A DNA stretch of 5,361 nt, taken from Flexistipes sp041694215 (GTDB lineage Bacteria > Chrysiogenota > Deferribacteres > Deferribacterales > Flexistipitaceae). The DNA lies in the NCBI GenBank assembly GCA_041694215.1, contig JASMTO010000147.1:1-5361 (forward strand), given 5' to 3'. The notes under the pieces are model-generated. The model was not told the DNA's origin, searched no databases, and worked only from the letters and a program-made list of their open reading frames with translations. Shown piece after piece: positions 4,535-5,361 of this stretch. Each line of letters opens with the position of its first letter. Position 1 is the first letter of the stretch. The position numbers were made by a program, and so were the translations under genes.

Positions 4535-5361
4535 TCAGATATTATTCAAAGCCTGATCAAGATCCTGCATTATATCATCAACATGCTCTATGCCGACAGA
4601 AAGTCTTATAAAATCATCACTTACTCCCGATTTTTCCCGCTCTTCGGAGCTGAGCTGCTGATGAGTGGTACTTGCAGGATGAATCACAAGTGTCCTCGCA
4701 TCACCTATATTTGCCAGATGGGATATCATCTTAACCGATTCTATAAACTTAGCACCTGCTTCAAAGCCGCCCTTGACTCCGAAACCGATTATCCCGCCGT
4801 AATTACCCTTCAGTAATTTTTTAGCCGTTTCATGGCTCCTGTGGGACTCAAGACCGGGATAGTTCACCCAGCTAACCTTCGGATGTTTCTCAAGAAATTT
4901 TGCAATTTTCAAAGCATTTTCACAGTGCTGCTTCATTCTGAGAGGAAGTGTTTCCAGCCCCTCAATAATCATAAACGCATTAAAAGGAGAAATGCATGCC
5001 CCCATATCCCTGAGAAGCTGTAGTCTCATTTTGATAATATATGCAATTCCTCTAACCACAGCATTTTCATGGTTTCCAAAGGTTTCCCAGTATTTAACAC
5101 CATGATAAGAAGGATCGGGCTCTGTAAGACCTGGAAACTTGCCGTTGTCCCAGTTAAAATCACCTTTTTCCACAACAGCACCCCCCACACTCGTGCCGTT
5201 GCCGGATGCGTACTTGGTAAGGGAATAAACAACAATATCCGCTCCATAATCAAACGGATTAAAAATATACGGGGTTACAGTGTTGTCAATAATCAGCGGT
5301 ACACCAAGATTATGGGCATGTTCGGCAATTTTGGGTATATCGTCAACATTGTTTCCGGGAT
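4535..5361 (-). CDS. metY: O-acetylhomoserine sulfhydrylase, C-terminal part, start outside window
   Basis: The frame is open from the TGA at 4537-4535 to the right edge, giving 274 residues, roughly the last two thirds of a family protein of about 425-430. The enzyme is a fold-type I PLP protein of the Cys/Met metabolism family that turns O-acetylhomoserine and sulfide into homocysteine. Numbering the visible fragment from PGNNVDD, it shows LIIDNTVTPYIFNPFDYGAD (22-41) with the cofactor-contacting Asp25, then SLTKYASGNGTSVGG (46-60) with PLP-binding Lys49, and the ending THQQLSSEE...GVSDDFIRLSVGIE, typical of MetY. The stretch after Lys49 has GNG where many relatives have GHG; some related MetY proteins also carry Asn there. 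A GTG at 5188 falls in the middle of this conserved block and is not a start. The long FNW-PDPSYHG insertion region favours MetY over MetB or MetZ. cysK follows after 17 bases. Confidence 0.92.
   Translation of the reverse strand, partial: PGNNVDDIPKIAEHAHNLGVPLIIDNTVTPYIFNPFDYGADIVVYSLTKYASGNGTSVGGAVVEKGDFNWDNGKFPGLTEPDPSYHGVKYWETFGNHENAVVRGIAYIIKMRLQLLRDMGACISPFNAFMIIEGLETLPLRMKQHCENALKIAKFLEKHPKVSWVNYPGLESHRSHETAKKLLKGNYGGIIGFGVKGGFEAGAKFIESVKMISHLANIGDARTLVIHPASTTHQQLSSEEREKSGVSDDFIRLSVGIEHVDDIMQDLDQALNNI

Noticed and set aside
5026..5253. 75-codon minus-strand frame overlapping metY
   Set aside because: It is a shifted frame inside metY, not a frameshift product: the metY frame itself is intact across the whole stretch.
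1..5361. Selenocysteine-encoding in-frame UGA within the window, given the presence of selC
   Set aside because: The TGA stops seen (regulator, metY) end proteins at their normal family lengths, and no conserved sequence continues beyond them in frame.

Overview
The window holds ordinary bacterial chromosome of moderate to low GC: intergenic DNA is AT-rich, Shine-Dalgarno sequences are clear, and there are no signs of phage, insertion sequence or CRISPR. The gene set (selenocysteine tRNA, a redox-disulfide DUF1858 protein, O-acetylhomoserine sulfhydrylase, cysteine synthase, an FhlA/NorR-like AAA+ regulator) would suit an anaerobic or microaerophilic Gram-negative lineage such as Deferribacterota or a deltaproteobacterial-type group. 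That placement is an impression from protein style, not a demonstrated assignment.

Layout. Positions 1-1384 carry a minus-strand pair: a short AAA+ regulator of the sigma-54-activator family, whose stop codon overlaps the start of an SLC13-family membrane permease that runs off the left edge. A good sigma-70-type promoter (1415-1442) precedes the regulator. After a 251-base intergenic region with several dyads, a plus-strand pair follows: a short-chain dehydrogenase (1636-2448) and a 65-residue CxxC protein of the DUF1858 type (2461-2658). This pair meets ribulose-phosphate 3-epimerase (minus, 2660-3298) tail to tail, with a single base between the stop codons. Between rpe and the next operon lies selC, the selenocysteine tRNA (3413-3509, plus), transcribed divergently from rpe. 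The right third is a minus-strand sulfur-assimilation pair: metY (O-acetylhomoserine sulfhydrylase, entering from the right edge) followed by cysK (cysteine synthase), closed by an imperfect terminator hairpin at 3530-3564.

How it fits together. metY and cysK fix sulfide into homocysteine and cysteine. The SLC13 permease may import an anion (sulfate or a dicarboxylate), but its substrate is not readable from the fragment. selC implies that the cell makes selenoproteins, although none is encoded here. rpe is a housekeeping pentose-phosphate or Calvin-cycle gene.

No clearly new system is present. The most unusual item is the regulator: it keeps the sigma-54-activator fold and a Fis-type DNA-binding end, but it has lost the GAFTGA sigma-54 contact loop and altered several ATPase positions, so it probably does not work as a classical sigma-54 activator.
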